NCBI GenBank assembly: GCA_039619475.1 | Contig: CM077116.1 | Coordinates: forward strand, 371,952,294 to 372,016,293 | DNA: 64,000 nucleotides | Direction: 5' to 3' | DNA from: Icerya purchasi | Taxonomy: Eukaryota > Arthropoda > Insecta > Hemiptera > Monophlebidae | Shown here: positions 10,431 through 23,449 of the stretch, in pieces | How the letters are laid out: every line of letters begins with the position of its first letter | How positions within the stretch are numbered: the stretch's first letter is position 1 | Notes under the pieces: model-generated | Databases searched by the model: none | Seen by the model: the letters and a program-made list of their open reading frames with translations, nothing else | Told to the model about the DNA's origin: nothing | Translations under genes and position numbers: made by a program

Positions 10431-13400
10431 CATACCATTACATATAATATTACTAAAGACTTATTTATTTTAAAGTATATCAATAATTACGCAATGCTAA
10501 TTTTCACTGAAAATTATTACATTAATAAATATAAGGATATTTATTTCAACCATAATTTCCTAAATCCAGATAATTCATTATTTAATATTTAACATATTCT
10601 ACTTTACATTAATATAAAATTAAATTTAAAATACAACACTTAACTCTTAGTATTCTCAGTATTTATATTATTTTTTACTTTAATTTCCCCTTAATATATT
10701 ATATTTTTTAATTTCCATAATTTTGTTACCATTACTTTTACCTTATTCTATTAATTCTTTTTACCATTTTTTAGCCATTTTTATATGTTCTTATATGCGA
10801 TTTTAATTAAACAAAAATAATCATTCTCGTTTTGTCCGATCCCTATTTAAACATCGATATATTGCTTGTTTCTAACGTCGTTTATGTCTTTGAATTTAAC
10901 GTTATTACATTCGCTGTGATCATGAAGCTATCGATTTCGAAACGCGTCAGCGTAAATATTTAAATATATTATTTTATAAAAAGTGTATGTTTATATTTCA
11001 TCTAAAACCAATTTTGAAATTACGTGTGCAACAAACTTTAATAATGTAACAGACTTCCCAATACGACACTAACCGAGGCGGAAGATGATAGAAAATTTCG
11101 AAACGGACAAGCTGAATACGAAAAAGCAAAGTATCGCGAATAAACATACATACAAAAAAAAAGAAAAAAGAAATCTTAAGAATAATTAAAAGTACAAAAC
11201 AATATCCCAAAGTGCTTAATTTGCAAATGCTGGGTTTCCTTTATTTGGTTGCCTTTTTTATTTTTAGTGGCCAAAATGCTGGAATGGATTGAAACTTTCC
11301 GATAACGTAGTATTTGTATATTTTATTATGACATTAATTATATCAGAAATTACCTAAAAAGGAAATAAACGAAACCAGCGGTTACAAATAAAAGCATAGT
11401 TTCAAGGCGGTATTTCGGATTTTGTAATAAAACTATTGAATAATACACCGGATTTATATTGATCTCAACAAAAATATCATCCGGGAATTTTATCAATTTC
11501 TCATTCGATAAATCATCGTATAAAATTATATGTATACGTACTACATACCGATACTTACGACATTGCGTTTCCACAGTTCACTTAGCGATCAACTGACAGC
11601 TATGGAGAAAATCTCAATTTGATATATTAATTGTCTCCGCTATTTTATTTTCCGGATTATTCGATTAGATTTCAGTTTAAGATTGTAAATCCAATTTACA
11701 CTGAAATTTATTACAATTAATATTTTTAAACTTAACTACGTCTGTAAACGTCTATAATAAACCGACAGTTAAAGTCTGACAGTAGGAGGAATACCTTTTT
11801 ATACGAACCGGTGGAAAATTCGATTATAAATCGTTGAAAATAAAATTCCTTTCGCTTATAGCACTTCTGGATCGATAAAATAACCCTTCCGTGACCTTCC
11901 GATAGTTGATTTAACATTTTATTACGGCTAATCGTTGAATAACCAGCTGGAGAAAATGTATATTAGAGATTCTTGACGATTTTAATGCGATAAAAATAGA
12001 AAAAAAATAGAAAAAAAAAAGTTCATTAAACAAACCGTGTCCATCTGTACTTACCGCTTTCAGGTAATTTTCCGATTTTAATTAATTAATCGTGAACGGT
12101 ACTTACCTAAAAGAATAACATAGAGCAAATTAATATGCAGAAAATGAATGAATGGAAAGTTTATTAATTAATTTTTTTGTATAAACATACAGACGGAAAC
12201 TATGCTGGAAATAAAAACATTCACCATAATAATAAATTTTACAAAATGGGAGGGGAGTATTTTAAAATAAATAAAAACCCGACTTCGTGTGTTACGCGCA
12301 GATAATAAATTTGTATTTGTACAATCCATAAAATGTGCATAATGGTTTCGCGTAGAACGATTCCCATAACAATGGCATACATGTAAAATATGCTCTGTCC
12401 GTTTATTTTTATTTCTTAATACACACTAACCAACATTACTTGCTTTTTTTTTTTTTTTTATTATTTTTTGACTTTTTATTAGAGTCGTACATTCTACGTA
12501 TAATAATTTTGTATAATTAAATATTAATCATTAATTGTTAAAAAATTACATTTCAGATTTTTGTCAGACTACGTGTGATAATCACAGCGCTGTAAAATTT
12601 TTAAAGAAAATTAAAAACAGCATTTCAATGTGCTACGAAAATAACAGTTTTTCATTTCACCGATGTTTCAAGAACAGTGATAATATTTATAGCAAAATGA
12701 TACAAATGCACTGAACTGTCCATCGGCATAGTTTCTATTTTAAAATATTTCGATATTGCTAAAAATAATTTCTTGCAATCGCATTTACACTTTTAAAAAT
12801 TTATATAAATCGCAATGACACTAGTACTTGTTAAATAACAGTTTTATAGTACACTCGTTTTTAACGTCTTTGATACGAAATGAGCAAGTTCGATGCCGAC
12901 TGTCTAGTGATTTCATAAACTGTTCCGGAAAATATTTTCACGTTAGAGAAATCACTTAAATTAAAACCGGCTTTTTTTAAAATACCAGTGTGTATGCATC
13001 ATACTTCATGCAAAAACCACTAGGGCTCAAATTGTACAGTAGTGCTATATATGTAGTTCACGAAGTGTGTAATTTTTTGTTCACGATTTCATTTGCGTTA
13101 TGCAGCAAATAAAGATCAAAGATTTTACAAACGAAACGCAGGAATGATTAATCTGCATCGATTTCAATCGGCTCATTTCGATTTGAACTTGTTATTAAGA
13201 ACAGCGTGCAATGTGGAAAATTTTTAATGCTGACAGTTGTTTCATTGGCATATATCTTTCAAATGTGTTCGTAAAAATCTCTTTTAAAGCATCATCTTAT
13301 ATAAAAATGAATTGTACAATACGTAAGTATTGTTACGACAGAATAAAACTGATACTGTAATTTTAAATACGCGATTAATGTATACATATATATTTAAATG

Positions 13401-15480
13401 CTCCAGCCATATAGCCAGCGATTCACGCGTTTTGCAGGATTTTTCGCAGACAATATACTAACTGCGCCTTGACGGAGAACGATTTAACAATTACCTAATA
13501 TTGAACTTAAAATCACAATCTAAAATCCTTATTAAGTTAAAGGCTTTATCCGAATACATAACGCATAAAAAAAAGTAAATGAAAAAAAATACATAAAAAA
13601 AAAGCCACTGTTATTGTTTTTGGTGTTTCCGAAGTGGACATTTTTGAAAATACGCTGTGATAGTTGCTTACATAACGGAAATACCTATTTAATAACTCGT
13701 CTTTCGATATCGACAACGATTGAGGTTGAATGCAATAAAAAGATAAACGTAAAATCACAATAACAGAAATTCAATAATTCAGTGAATCAAACAGACTTTC
13801 ATGGTTAACTGCGAAATTTTTTTTTTTTTTTTTTTTGTCGAAATATATGTACGTAGGAAAATTTTTTATTAATTTGATTAGATTTTATTACTAAACAAGC
13901 TGCTTTATTGATATTTTCGCATCTGGTTTAAAAGTGAATTCTGGTTTATGTAAGTTATATTTCACGCTAATAAAAATAACAGTTTCCAAGTGATTGAACC
14001 ATGTTAAATATCGCGCAGGATTAAATATATAGCTCTAGATTATTTATTTTTCAGGCGACTATATTCTAGAAAAAAATGAAAAAAACAAAAAATAATAAAA
14101 ATAAAATTATTATCACATATAGAGCAAAGCAGTTCAGCATGATGTGTTGACCGCCGAGGATTCTGTACGATAAGTATGAATTACCGTAATTTCAGTTTAC
14201 ATAATACTAAATTAAAAATAAATATTTTTGCTGTAAAGTTTTTTAAAATAATTTTCTCTAAGGCTAATCGATCAGGGCCAGTGTCAGTTAAGCCCAAACG
14301 AATGGTTCCCGTTAAAAATAAATGTGAAAATGGGAGAATAACTTCTTAAGACAAACAAATTTCTTCAATAAAATTCAGATACTGGGTAGATTTTGCTTTT
14401 TTCAAATTAGTAGTTTTTCAGAATCATTAAAGTTGATTTATTTTTAATTTTTTGCGCGTGTAATATAATTTATTATAAAGCACAAGATTTTATCTTTAAA
14501 GCGCAAAAATTCGGTCGCAATGGAATATTATTGCCGTGATTGACTAAATTTTTTCCGAAATTTTTGATTGAAATAACCGGCTAAATTAATAGATGATCCG
14601 CATTTGATGAAGTCTTTGTAAGAGGAACTAAATTTTTAAGCGATATATGAACGAAAAAAAAAAAGCATTGAAAGCTACTGATTTATTTTCTCTAAGTAAA
14701 AATTAATTCCTAATTTCGCGCGGCTGTTTTTTTGATTCAATGAATAATTTACGTTTTAAATTTAATATTAACTGAAGAAGAAGAAAAAATTGAAAACTCA
14801 CTAACACTAAACTAGGTTTACTTGGAAAAAAGACGAAGCCTAAACACGTAACAAGGCCGAATCGTGTGAAACGTATCGGAACCGAATCGTTGAAGCCGAA
14901 ACGATACGACCCCCTCAAAAAAGATGGTTTAGAAAAGCATTTTTTCGATCCCTTTTCTAGCCACGAATAGAACGTGTTATTTCAACGTTTTCACAAAAAT
15001 CATTTGTAAAATCGACTGATTAATCTATCGATTTTTTTCTTTCTTTACAACTAATATCTGAAGTCGTAGCATGCTAGATAGTTCTTTTTTTTGGGGGGGG
15101 GGGGACTAAGCACCTACACCTAGAAACAACAAGAACGGAAAGAACCGTCAGTTCAATTTTGATTCGGTACTTGGAAAAAACGGATCACCGTAAAAGAAGA
15201 AACGAACCAAAATCTAACAGTGAACCTTCACACAATACCCCTGCGTTCTGCTAAGATCCACTTTTTCGATCTTCGACCGCAATTTTGTTCGAAAAATCGG
15301 GTACGATTCTAAAGATTTAGTACATGATTATGTTTTAGTCACGTTTTTTTTTTCATTTTTTTTCTCTTTCTCAAAAGGGTACTTTGAAAATCTCTGTATA
15401 AAACTAGAAATAGTATTATTTTATACGCGCTGTTTGAAATGAAAAAAAAACTTTAATTTTCAACGTATAAAGAGATCATT
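10430..15480. other. long AT-rich stretch without recognised gene
   Basis: I recognise no domain, tRNA, transposon end or strong promoter. It holds homopolymers (for example T-runs near 12446 and 13818) and a G-run at 15093-15105. Open frames here are short and of biased composition. Confidence 0.6.
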
Positions 15481-15499
15481 GTTCTAATTTTTGAAGAGC

Positions 15500-16360
15500 G
15501 AGTGCGATGCAACAAGTACACTCTTAATCGGCGTGATAATAAAATTAATGCGAGCAAATTTAAGCGCAGATATAATCTTTGCAGCGGCTGTTCGCTATCT
15601 TTCGGATTTAAATTTGCCGCAGCCAAGCTGCGTAGAGTTATAGAGAGTGACGAGTGGCTAAAACCGGAACGTGGTCAGGCCGGTTTCCATGGGGTATGTG
15701 CTGGAACGGTTCGCAAAACCGGGACCACGTAGTAGACCATAAATTCGTAATAACCAGCTTCGAGGGTAATGACTGTCGTTGTTTTCCGGAAGCGTGCTTC
15801 GGATGTACTATTCGGAATAAGTCACGGATTGTTCGGAATTATCGCACGTAATGACTTACGGTAAATCGAGTGCGAGCAAATACGACCCCGCACCCGACGC
15901 AGAAAATAGGTGATAAGAGCTGCTGGCTGCGCGCCGAGCACGAACAAAATTAACCGTCATGCGCTTCCCTGGTCGGCTGTTGCATGGTAGCCGCGAGATA
16001 ATGCGCCTTCTTAATCAACTCGCGGTCAACGAGACGCTTTTACCTGTCGTTCCGCAAACGACTTGTTCGCGGCTAATCTGTCGACGCGACTGCGAACGAA
16101 CCGAATGAAGGGCAACGCATGCAGCGAGCATTTTTTAACGGATTTCATTCAAAATCTGCATATCAGCGAAGAAACGGTCGAAATATCAGAAGAAACCGGT
16201 TCGAACGACGGCAACGGATCGCCGCAAGATAGACCACAAAAGCCTTCGCTGACTGCAAGGGTACCAATTAGTTTCCAAAGTTACGCAATGTTTACACGTT
16301 TTCCTGTCTCGCTTAATATGTTCTCAGTAAAAAATCATCGAGTACATTCTGCACCATAGA
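15500..16360. other. GC-richer island, unassigned
   Basis: Base composition shifts to higher G+C and CpG. Frames at 15502-15732 and 16063-16359 (plus strand) are open for 76 and 98 codons with balanced composition but have no motif I can name and no matched splice structure. Conserved non-coding DNA or an exon of an unrecognised gene are both possible. Confidence 0.3.
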
Positions 16361-16960
16361 TTTTCTCCTGTTTGATCGTTGAAATTATACTTCATGTTCA
16401 TTATTATTCTATAAAGGAAACGTAGTCATTCTATCTCGATAGCGATACTTTTCGGTTTATATTGTGTAAAGCAAGCTGTACATTTTGTAATGTTAGTGGG
16501 GGTATTTATTAGGGGCTCCGTAATATCTAATACACTATATAAACATTTCTGAGTCATTATATAATATTTATAAATTTAACCAATGAAGAAAAGAAAAATG
16601 AACATTTCTTGTTTCATTGTATCGCTGAAGTGTGTGAAATTAGCGATTTTAAATAAAAATACGAAATATTGCGTAAAAAGAAAGAAATTTTATACGTTGT
16701 ATAATAATTTCGGATAACGTCAAAATGAAACGGGAGACCTCTATGAATTTTAAATTAATTTCCGCGAGGTTTATTTTAGATATGTAAATATCGTTTAATT
16801 TTAGCTAATTCTAAGGTGTATAAAAGTGGCATATTTGCCGGTTACTCCATATCGGATTATCAGTGTATTGCTTAAAACAAGCCATCATGTATGTCGATAT
16901 AAAGACTGATCCGATGCAGTCCATGTTATGCATTCCCTGTTTTAGCTTCCTCCGATTGTA
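16360..16960. other. AT-rich stretch without recognised gene
   Basis: No feature is seen other than ordinary AT-rich sequence. Confidence 0.55.
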
Positions 16961-17043
16961 GGGACATTTTTTGTGGGACATTTTTCATTACATAAAATCA
17001 GGACATTTTTTCTAATGGTGGGTAGCCTAAGAATTACGTTGTA

Positions 17044-17048
<5 letters not shown>
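16960..17048. repeat. second copy (partial) of the 9.5-9.8 kb repeat
   Basis: Two GGACATTTTTT/ACATAAAAT units and the end GGGTAGCCTAAGAATTACG followed by TTGTAATTAATA match the right part of the element at 9473-9776. The inverted partner end is not visible here, so only about 90 bp is present. Confidence 0.75.

Positions 17049-17090
<42 letters not shown>
17046..17090. repeat. (TA)n microsatellite
   Basis: About 22 TA units directly attached to the repeat end. The same attachment at 9.78 kb suggests that the TA array belongs to the repeat family or its target preference. Confidence 0.95.
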
Positions 17091-17093
<3 letters not shown>

Positions 17094-17219
17094 GCCTGTG
17101 TTTTACACTTTTAATGCTATTTTTGGTTTTTTCATCACAAAACTTATAACTAAATAATCGTTCCATCAGTTAATAAACAGGTAATTATATAAAAATTCCA
17201 CCGCAATGTAAAATGTAGT

Positions 17220-18070
17220 TTAAATTATGATCAACTGGAGTCAGTGAATCCTTTTGCGGTTTTTCCTCTGGAGACAAATGCGACGAGTCGTTGACATTTT
17301 TCTTCGCAACAAGTTAGTTGACAATGTCATACGGTAAAATATGTCGTGAATACGCACATAACTTGCTCGAACTCAGGAGAGTAGCTACCGTAGTTTTTGC
17401 AACACCGATCTCACGTTCGAAACTGAAACAGGCAGCGCCGTATGCGATATTTATTTTCGACAGGACGCTCATAAAGAAATGTACCGCACCGAAAATCGTC
17501 GTCGACATATCCGAGACAAATCATCGCACAAACGGTTCAAGAAGACACATCGTTGAAATTTTATAATTCTGCGCGCATTTTTAAGTCCTTGCGCGTGGTA
17601 CGTCACGCATGCTTGAGGCTGCAGTATTTCCGGCCAATCGGCGACGGATTAAAACGACAAATATATGTATGTATAGAGCGTTCCGAAATGCGAGAAATGG
17701 AAGTGGTTAATTTACTCGAGAATACATTTGTGTTCTCGGACAGGGACGATTAATATCTGTTCAAAGAATTAATAGAATGACCAAAAACTAATTTCTGACG
17801 GTCGTACGACTAGACGCCAGACAAAATCGTTTACAGTGTACCGGCCGTTTGCGTGGTCGTACCAATGCGCAAATGTGTCAGATGCACCGCGATTGGAGAC
17901 ATTTTTTTTTTTTTTTTTGTATTTTTGCAGTAAACAGCAAGGAAATAGGCCTCAAGCAGATCGATCAGAGGAACATTATAGGATTATTTTCGGCATATGG
18001 AAGTATCCGATTCTTTTAAGATATAGGAAAAGCCCGTGCGAAATTCGTCGCAGTCATGATTTCTGATAAT
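17220..18070. other. GC-richer island, unassigned
   Basis: Moderately raised G+C with open frames at 17318-17566 and 17553-17753. No family is recognised. A 16-base T-run interrupts it near 17903-17918. Confidence 0.3.
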
Positions 18071-19460
18071 CTCCGCAGTTCCCGGCTTACCAGCGTATAA
18101 TGTTTTCGATCGCCATGTAAGCTTTTCGTAGGACATATAACTGCGACCAAGTTGAAGTGGAATTATACGACCAATCGTAAACGCCTTGAGATGCCTAATA
18201 ACTAAGCAAAGCTAACACATTTGGCTGTTACGAGTTAGTTCGACGGTAAGGACGGATGTAGGAAACTTCCGATCCTGATAAGGTAAGGATCAATTGCACT
18301 GTAGATTTGTAAGATTTGTTGTTTTTTTTTTTTTTGAAGCCGTCCACGCACGACTTGAGATTTACAAAGATTTCACATATTTTCTTTCACAATGAAAAAT
18401 CTACGAAAAAAAAAAAAGAGCAAACAAAACCGTCATTGACAGCTTTCACTTGGCAATAAATATAACAATAAAGGAATAAAGTTTTCTCGCGTTCGCGGCG
18501 ATTAGTTATTGTTTACGTAACTTCAGATTTTACACTTTCGGGACAGAATTGTACGTGTTTTCGTTATTGACAATAACCAGCTAATAAAACTGGATGATTA
18601 CAATAAGAAGTGCAGCTAAAGAATTACGTGGCGCGCTCATCGTAAAATCTGTCGCGATTTGCTGCGGAATAGGATTTTTACCGGGAACCGTACCTGCGTG
18701 GCCCGTATGACCGTGTCTCGTCAATCGTACCAGTTAGAATAAAGAAATCGTTGGAAGTTATAAATCGGACGACGTGATATATTACACACAGTGCGACAAA
18801 TGTAAACATGTAATTAAGTTGTTACAGCATCGATCTGCTAGCAGAGTTTGGCCAGCTCAACACTTTGCAATAAAATCTTAATTAAAGATTAATCTAGCGC
18901 AAAAAGCAACGATTCGTCACACGGGTGCAGTATAATGTTCGCGGTAAAAGGTGACGTTGCTAGGGTGTCGGTGCAGCGATGTAGATGTCAGTAAGTCTTA
19001 TTACTTACTAGGAAAGGCTTCGATCGAAAAAAAACACAGGCGCAACCATCGCTAAAAATAGGCTGCTCTAATACTGAGAGCCGTTTTTTAAGTAGGTCCA
19101 TATAATGGAAAATTTAGAATTCACGACACGCACTGCGAGCCAGGTAAAATTTTGTTGCTTTTTCGCACTGATACTAGAATTGAATAGCGGTTGTTTCCAT
19201 TTTCATTTTATACTAATATAAATGTATCCAAATTTTGCTAGAATTCCATGCCGCTGCTAAATTCTAAGATACAACGCGTTTTGACGTGACACCATAATTA
19301 AAAATAAAATTTCCAGATGTTTCCAAATTTTCACGTTATATACCGAAAACAAGCGATAAACCCCGGAAATCGGCATGAGTAATCACAACGAATCACGAAG
19401 GAGTGAAAAGCAGAAAAAAAAGCGAAAACTAAAAAGACGGAAAACAACCGACAGAGCCGC
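18070..19460. other. stretch without recognised gene
   Basis: No domain, RNA gene or transposon end is recognised. It is mixed single-copy DNA with short homopolymers. Confidence 0.5.
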
Positions 19461-19463
19461 CGG

Positions 19464-20830
19464 TTTTTTTTTTTTTTTTTTTTTTTTTACTACTTCTGCC
19501 GATTCGTGCCTAGCCTATTTGGCTATCTGCGAATGGACTCAATGTATTCAGTTGAGTGGAGAATACATCCATTGATGTATTCAGCCCATCACTTATACTA
19601 GATCACGGATCCTAGTTCTTTCCAGTCTTCTTGTTATTGCATTGTCCGGAAGGGCAGCTACTAGCTCGTTACTATGTCCACAGAGGCGTAACGCATGACT
19701 ACGAGCGCGTTGCTTTATAGCCTCATCGACAGTACAGACTCTTAGGTCTCGATGAATAGCCTCATTGGTAACATACCACGGCATTCTGTATATCAACCGT
19801 AGCGTTTTATTCTGGAATCGCTGTATCACATTTCTGTTTGACTTCTTTGCACAGCCCCAAATTGGTGCTGCATAAGTCCACGTAGGTTTAAGGATAGCAT
19901 TGTATATTAAGACCCTATTAGCTAAGGAGAGGTTCGAATGATATCCTATTAGCCAATATAGCGATCTTAATTTAATATCAAGCTTATTCCTTAATTTCTG
20001 TACGTGTGTCCTCCAGCTTAAGGTACGGTCTAAGTGAACTCCTAGGTATCTGTCACTATTGCTTCTTGGTATAGTGTTACCACCCAGTGTTAGGTGGAGC
20101 TGGTGCTCAGCTCTCTTGGTAAATGATACATGACTACACTTTTCCAGGTTCACTTCGAGTTTCCACGTTTGAGCCCACTGTAGAACCGTATTCGCGCTTT
20201 TCTGTAGCTCAGCAACTGCAATATCAGCCCTCTTGTCTTGCGAAATTAGCATTGTGTCATCGGCAAATGTAGCCACTTCAATATTTCCTTCGGTGGGAAG
20301 GTCTGCTGCGTAGATATTATACAGAATCGGCCCTAATACACTACCCTGCGGAACGCCAGCCGTGATTGGATGCAGCTGAGAGTAGTCATCACTACATTTG
20401 ACGCGAAATTTTCTGTTCGTTATGTACGACTTGATGAGTTGATAATACTGTATAGGGAATGCTGCTTTAAGTTTATATAGTAATCCTTTATGCCATATTT
20501 TGTCGAATGCTTTTGTGAAATCTATAAACAAGGCTTCGGTATATTTTTTGTTCTGAATACCTTCTTCAATTATTTCTGCAATTCTATGTATCTGTTGTTC
20601 AGTGGAGTGAGCGCTCCTGAAGCCAAACTGATGTTGTGGAATAATTTTTCTTTCTTCCATTATTTTGGTTAGCCTGACAGATATTGACTTTTCAAGTAAT
20701 TTAGCAAGAGTAGATAACAGTGATATTGGACGGTAGGATGCCGGATGAGTACCATCTTTTCCAGGCTTCAGAATCATAATAATTTGGGAAAATTTCCATT
20801 GGGCGGTAAAAATTAAATATTCCTCTTAAC
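19464..20830 (-). mobile_element. Jockey-like non-LTR retrotransposon, 5'-truncated
   Basis: On the minus strand the reverse transcriptase frame is followed by about 105 bp of 3' UTR and a 25-base A tail (T-run at 19464-19488). The sequence begins within the reverse transcriptase at a segment reading TAQWKFSQ just before the intact frame; a stop lies upstream, so the 5' half (ORF1 and endonuclease) is missing. 5' truncation with an A tail is typical of target-primed reverse transcription. I could not find a convincing target site duplication. Confidence 0.85.
19593..20777 (-). CDS. reverse transcriptase of a Jockey-like LINE (partial)
   Basis: This 394-codon frame encodes most of an RNA-directed DNA polymerase that copies LINE RNA at the target site. 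Visible motifs in order: ILKPGKDGTHPASYRPISLL near the start, FIDFTKAFDKIWH (about residues 84-96), AGVPQGSVLGPILYNIY (about 139-155) and the catalytic box ATFADDTMLI (about 168-177). Then come RYLGVHLDRTLSW and the Jockey-type C-terminal region ending in IRDLV. There is no internal stop or frameshift, so the insertion is fairly young. The endonuclease domain is absent because the copy is 5'-truncated, and the methionine used as start is simply the first one in the surviving frame. Assignment to the Jockey clade rests on motif resemblance and would need a tree. Confidence 0.85.
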   Translation of the reverse strand: MILKPGKDGTHPASYRPISLLSTLAKLLEKSISVRLTKIMEERKIIPQHQFGFRSAHSTEQQIHRIAEIIEEGIQNKKYTEALFIDFTKAFDKIWHKGLLYKLKAAFPIQYYQLIKSYITNRKFRVKCSDDYSQLHPITAGVPQGSVLGPILYNIYAADLPTEGNIEVATFADDTMLISQDKRADIAVAELQKSANTVLQWAQTWKLEVNLEKCSHVSFTKRAEHQLHLTLGGNTIPRSNSDRYLGVHLDRTLSWRTHVQKLRNKLDIKLRSLYWLIGYHSNLSLANRVLIYNAILKPTWTYAAPIWGCAKKSNRNVIQRFQNKTLRLIYRMPWYVTNEAIHRDLRVCTVDEAIKQRARSHALRLCGHSNELVAALPDNAITRRLERTRIRDLV

Positions 20831-23440
20831 TAACGATATTGTGGGCTTCCAAGTCGAGTGTGAAACCCGCGCCTTTAAGACTGAAAACCATTTTTGTCCG
20901 ATGGCTTCCCTACTTAAGCCTTTTTTTTTTTTTTTTTTTTTGTCATGGTTCTTCTTAACCCGAGGGGAAGTACAGTCGAAACTATGTTAGTTTTTCCCTA
21001 ATGTTAAGATTCTCAACTCGTTTATCTTCACATTCTTTTTAATTCGCACGCGGTTCGTCCAGTCCGTCGCAAGGAACCCTGTATACAGCTAATATATGAA
21101 AAGCTTAAGTATTTCACTATTAATTTTGCAACTCGTTATTAATACCGGCCGGATGTTATTCTTTCTTAGAATACGACGTTTTTTTTTTTTTGTTACGAAC
21201 TCTTTTAACATGATGCCCGCCAACCACGTTTTTTTTCCGCGCATTCTTTTGTCCGATAGGATATTTACCGAATTGAAGTACGCGTGTGTCGGAAACCTAT
21301 CACACCCGGCTTTTCATCGTAACTTTAAGTTCAAGTTTAGCGCTGTTGCAAATTAGTTTTGCACTAAAAGTTTTAAATAACCGAACTTCTAATTTGGACA
21401 GCGATAAAATCGGTCCATGTTTTCGAAATGTCTTATCATACGCCAGCATCATTCCTATATGTACTTCATCGAAAAAAATGCTCGGGTACCAATGTTTTCT
21501 TCTTCCTTAGAGTAAACTTAAATAATCGCCGCGATAGGAGCTTTAAAAAATTGAAAAAAAAGCAAACTATTCCGTTACAAAAGTATCATCTACATATATC
21601 TGAATCGGACATTTTGATTGCTCTTTAATACAAGCTCGCCTACATAAAATGATCGACGAAAATCCCAAATTTTGGGGTTGCGGCTATGCGTCATTTGAGT
21701 GTGCAAAAGTGTTCGATCTTTTATTTCGTAGTTTTCGGCGCTTCATTTACTTTTGAAAAGTGTCACACTGTTAAAGTTTGGTCTGATTCTGATGACGGTG
21801 CTTTCCGGAACGTGAAGTGTAAAAATTAAAAAAAAAAAAACAAAAAAACCACGTTCACCATAAATTTTATTTCTAACTGTACCCATACCGCGCGTTATAT
21901 TACATATGTATTTATAAAAGCGCCAGGGGAACGCTCCATTCATAATCTCATACTGCTTCCAATACCGTAATGAGATTCGTTTTACAATGTGGCTCGTTCT
22001 AATCTTACGATTACGTGTCGTATATAGATTACGATTACTGCGCTATCTGGTGTTTTTGTAAAAAAAAGTAAAAAAACAAGAAAATTATATCCCGCATTAA
22101 GCAAAAGTCTTTCTGGAGGTTACAGGAAAAATAACCATTCCGATTTACATGCGGTGAAAATCGGTTATAACGACACACGTTGAAGGAGGTGAATAATCTG
22201 TTCGTTATAAAAAAGAAACGTCTGAAAAAGTTAGTAGTACAATTTTTCCTTATTTTAGAAAGAAAAAAAATTGTAATGTTTGTTTTTTTATTACAACGAA
22301 GGATAAGTGTATTTTTTAATATTTTTCGTAGCGCCATTTGGAATCATTGTCGATTTCGTCATATACTCCCCCCTGTTACATTTTTTGAAACTTCATTTTT
22401 CCATAGGAAACGATCAGCGCGGGGTCACCTTTCATTTTTTGTCGAATTGCGAAACCTTTCAGTAAGCAATAGAAATTTTGGTCATAATAACAACCCATTC
22501 GTTGCTAAGTTGTAATCGATTTTCATTGTATATAATTATTACGTGTTTACTTTTGCAACTTATTTGTAAATTAGACTGGCCAAAAGGCAAAAGCTGGGCC
22601 AAAAAAAAAAAAAAAAAACTTGTAAATGCAGATTAAAACAACGTAATAAAGAATGAACACTTTTTGTTTTGTATTTGTTTTTTTTCTGTTTTTTTTCTGT
22701 TTTTTTTTTTCTTTTTGAATTATTTGAACACTAACCTAGAGCAAGTGGTAATAATTTTCGATATTTTCAATCGCGCAATTGGAAATTCCACTCGAACGAA
22801 ATATCGATGCTTACCCAAAAACAAGTAGCGGTAGTGGAACAATTGAAATATGATTATTTTTTTCCACAGACTCGCTGGTATTCTATCCTGATAGGGCGAA
22901 AGGAAATTTCATAGAATTGTGATGTTAAATGGTGCAGCAATAAGTTTCTGGAACTCGGCTTTTTTACTCTACATAGTGTGTTTTTTTGTTTTGTTGTTTT
23001 TTTTTGTAAATTCATTTTTAACTTTTTTTTAACCTACCTCTTTATCTAACTGCGATCGAATCGGACCTTGATTTGTCGGCGCTAATACATAACGCTACCA
23101 GTTGAAAGCCGTTTTTAAAATTTAATACAAAAGCAACATTAACGCGGGGAAAGTAAAGTAATTTAGTTGCATATGTATAACTCTGTCGCTGTTGACGCAC
23201 TACTACCATCACACTACTCAGTTATGTTTGTTATACACACAATCCGACGTGAAATGATTGATACCAAATGCAAAGCGTAACGTTATTTGAAAGTCACTGA
23301 TAATAACGACATTGTTTATCTGCTGCACGTTTATTAAAAAAGCTGATTAGCGTACTTGGAAAAATACTTTTTCATGACCCCGGCTGGTAAACAACACACC
23401 GAGAGGAAAGAATACGCCTCAGATTTTGCTTTGAATTTCA
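20830..23440. other. stretch without recognised gene
   Basis: Apart from a 22-base T-run near 20920-20941 and several T/A-rich tracts I see nothing assignable. Short open frames around 21.1-22.5 kb have no motifs. Confidence 0.55.
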
Positions 23441-23449
23441 CTTTTTTTA

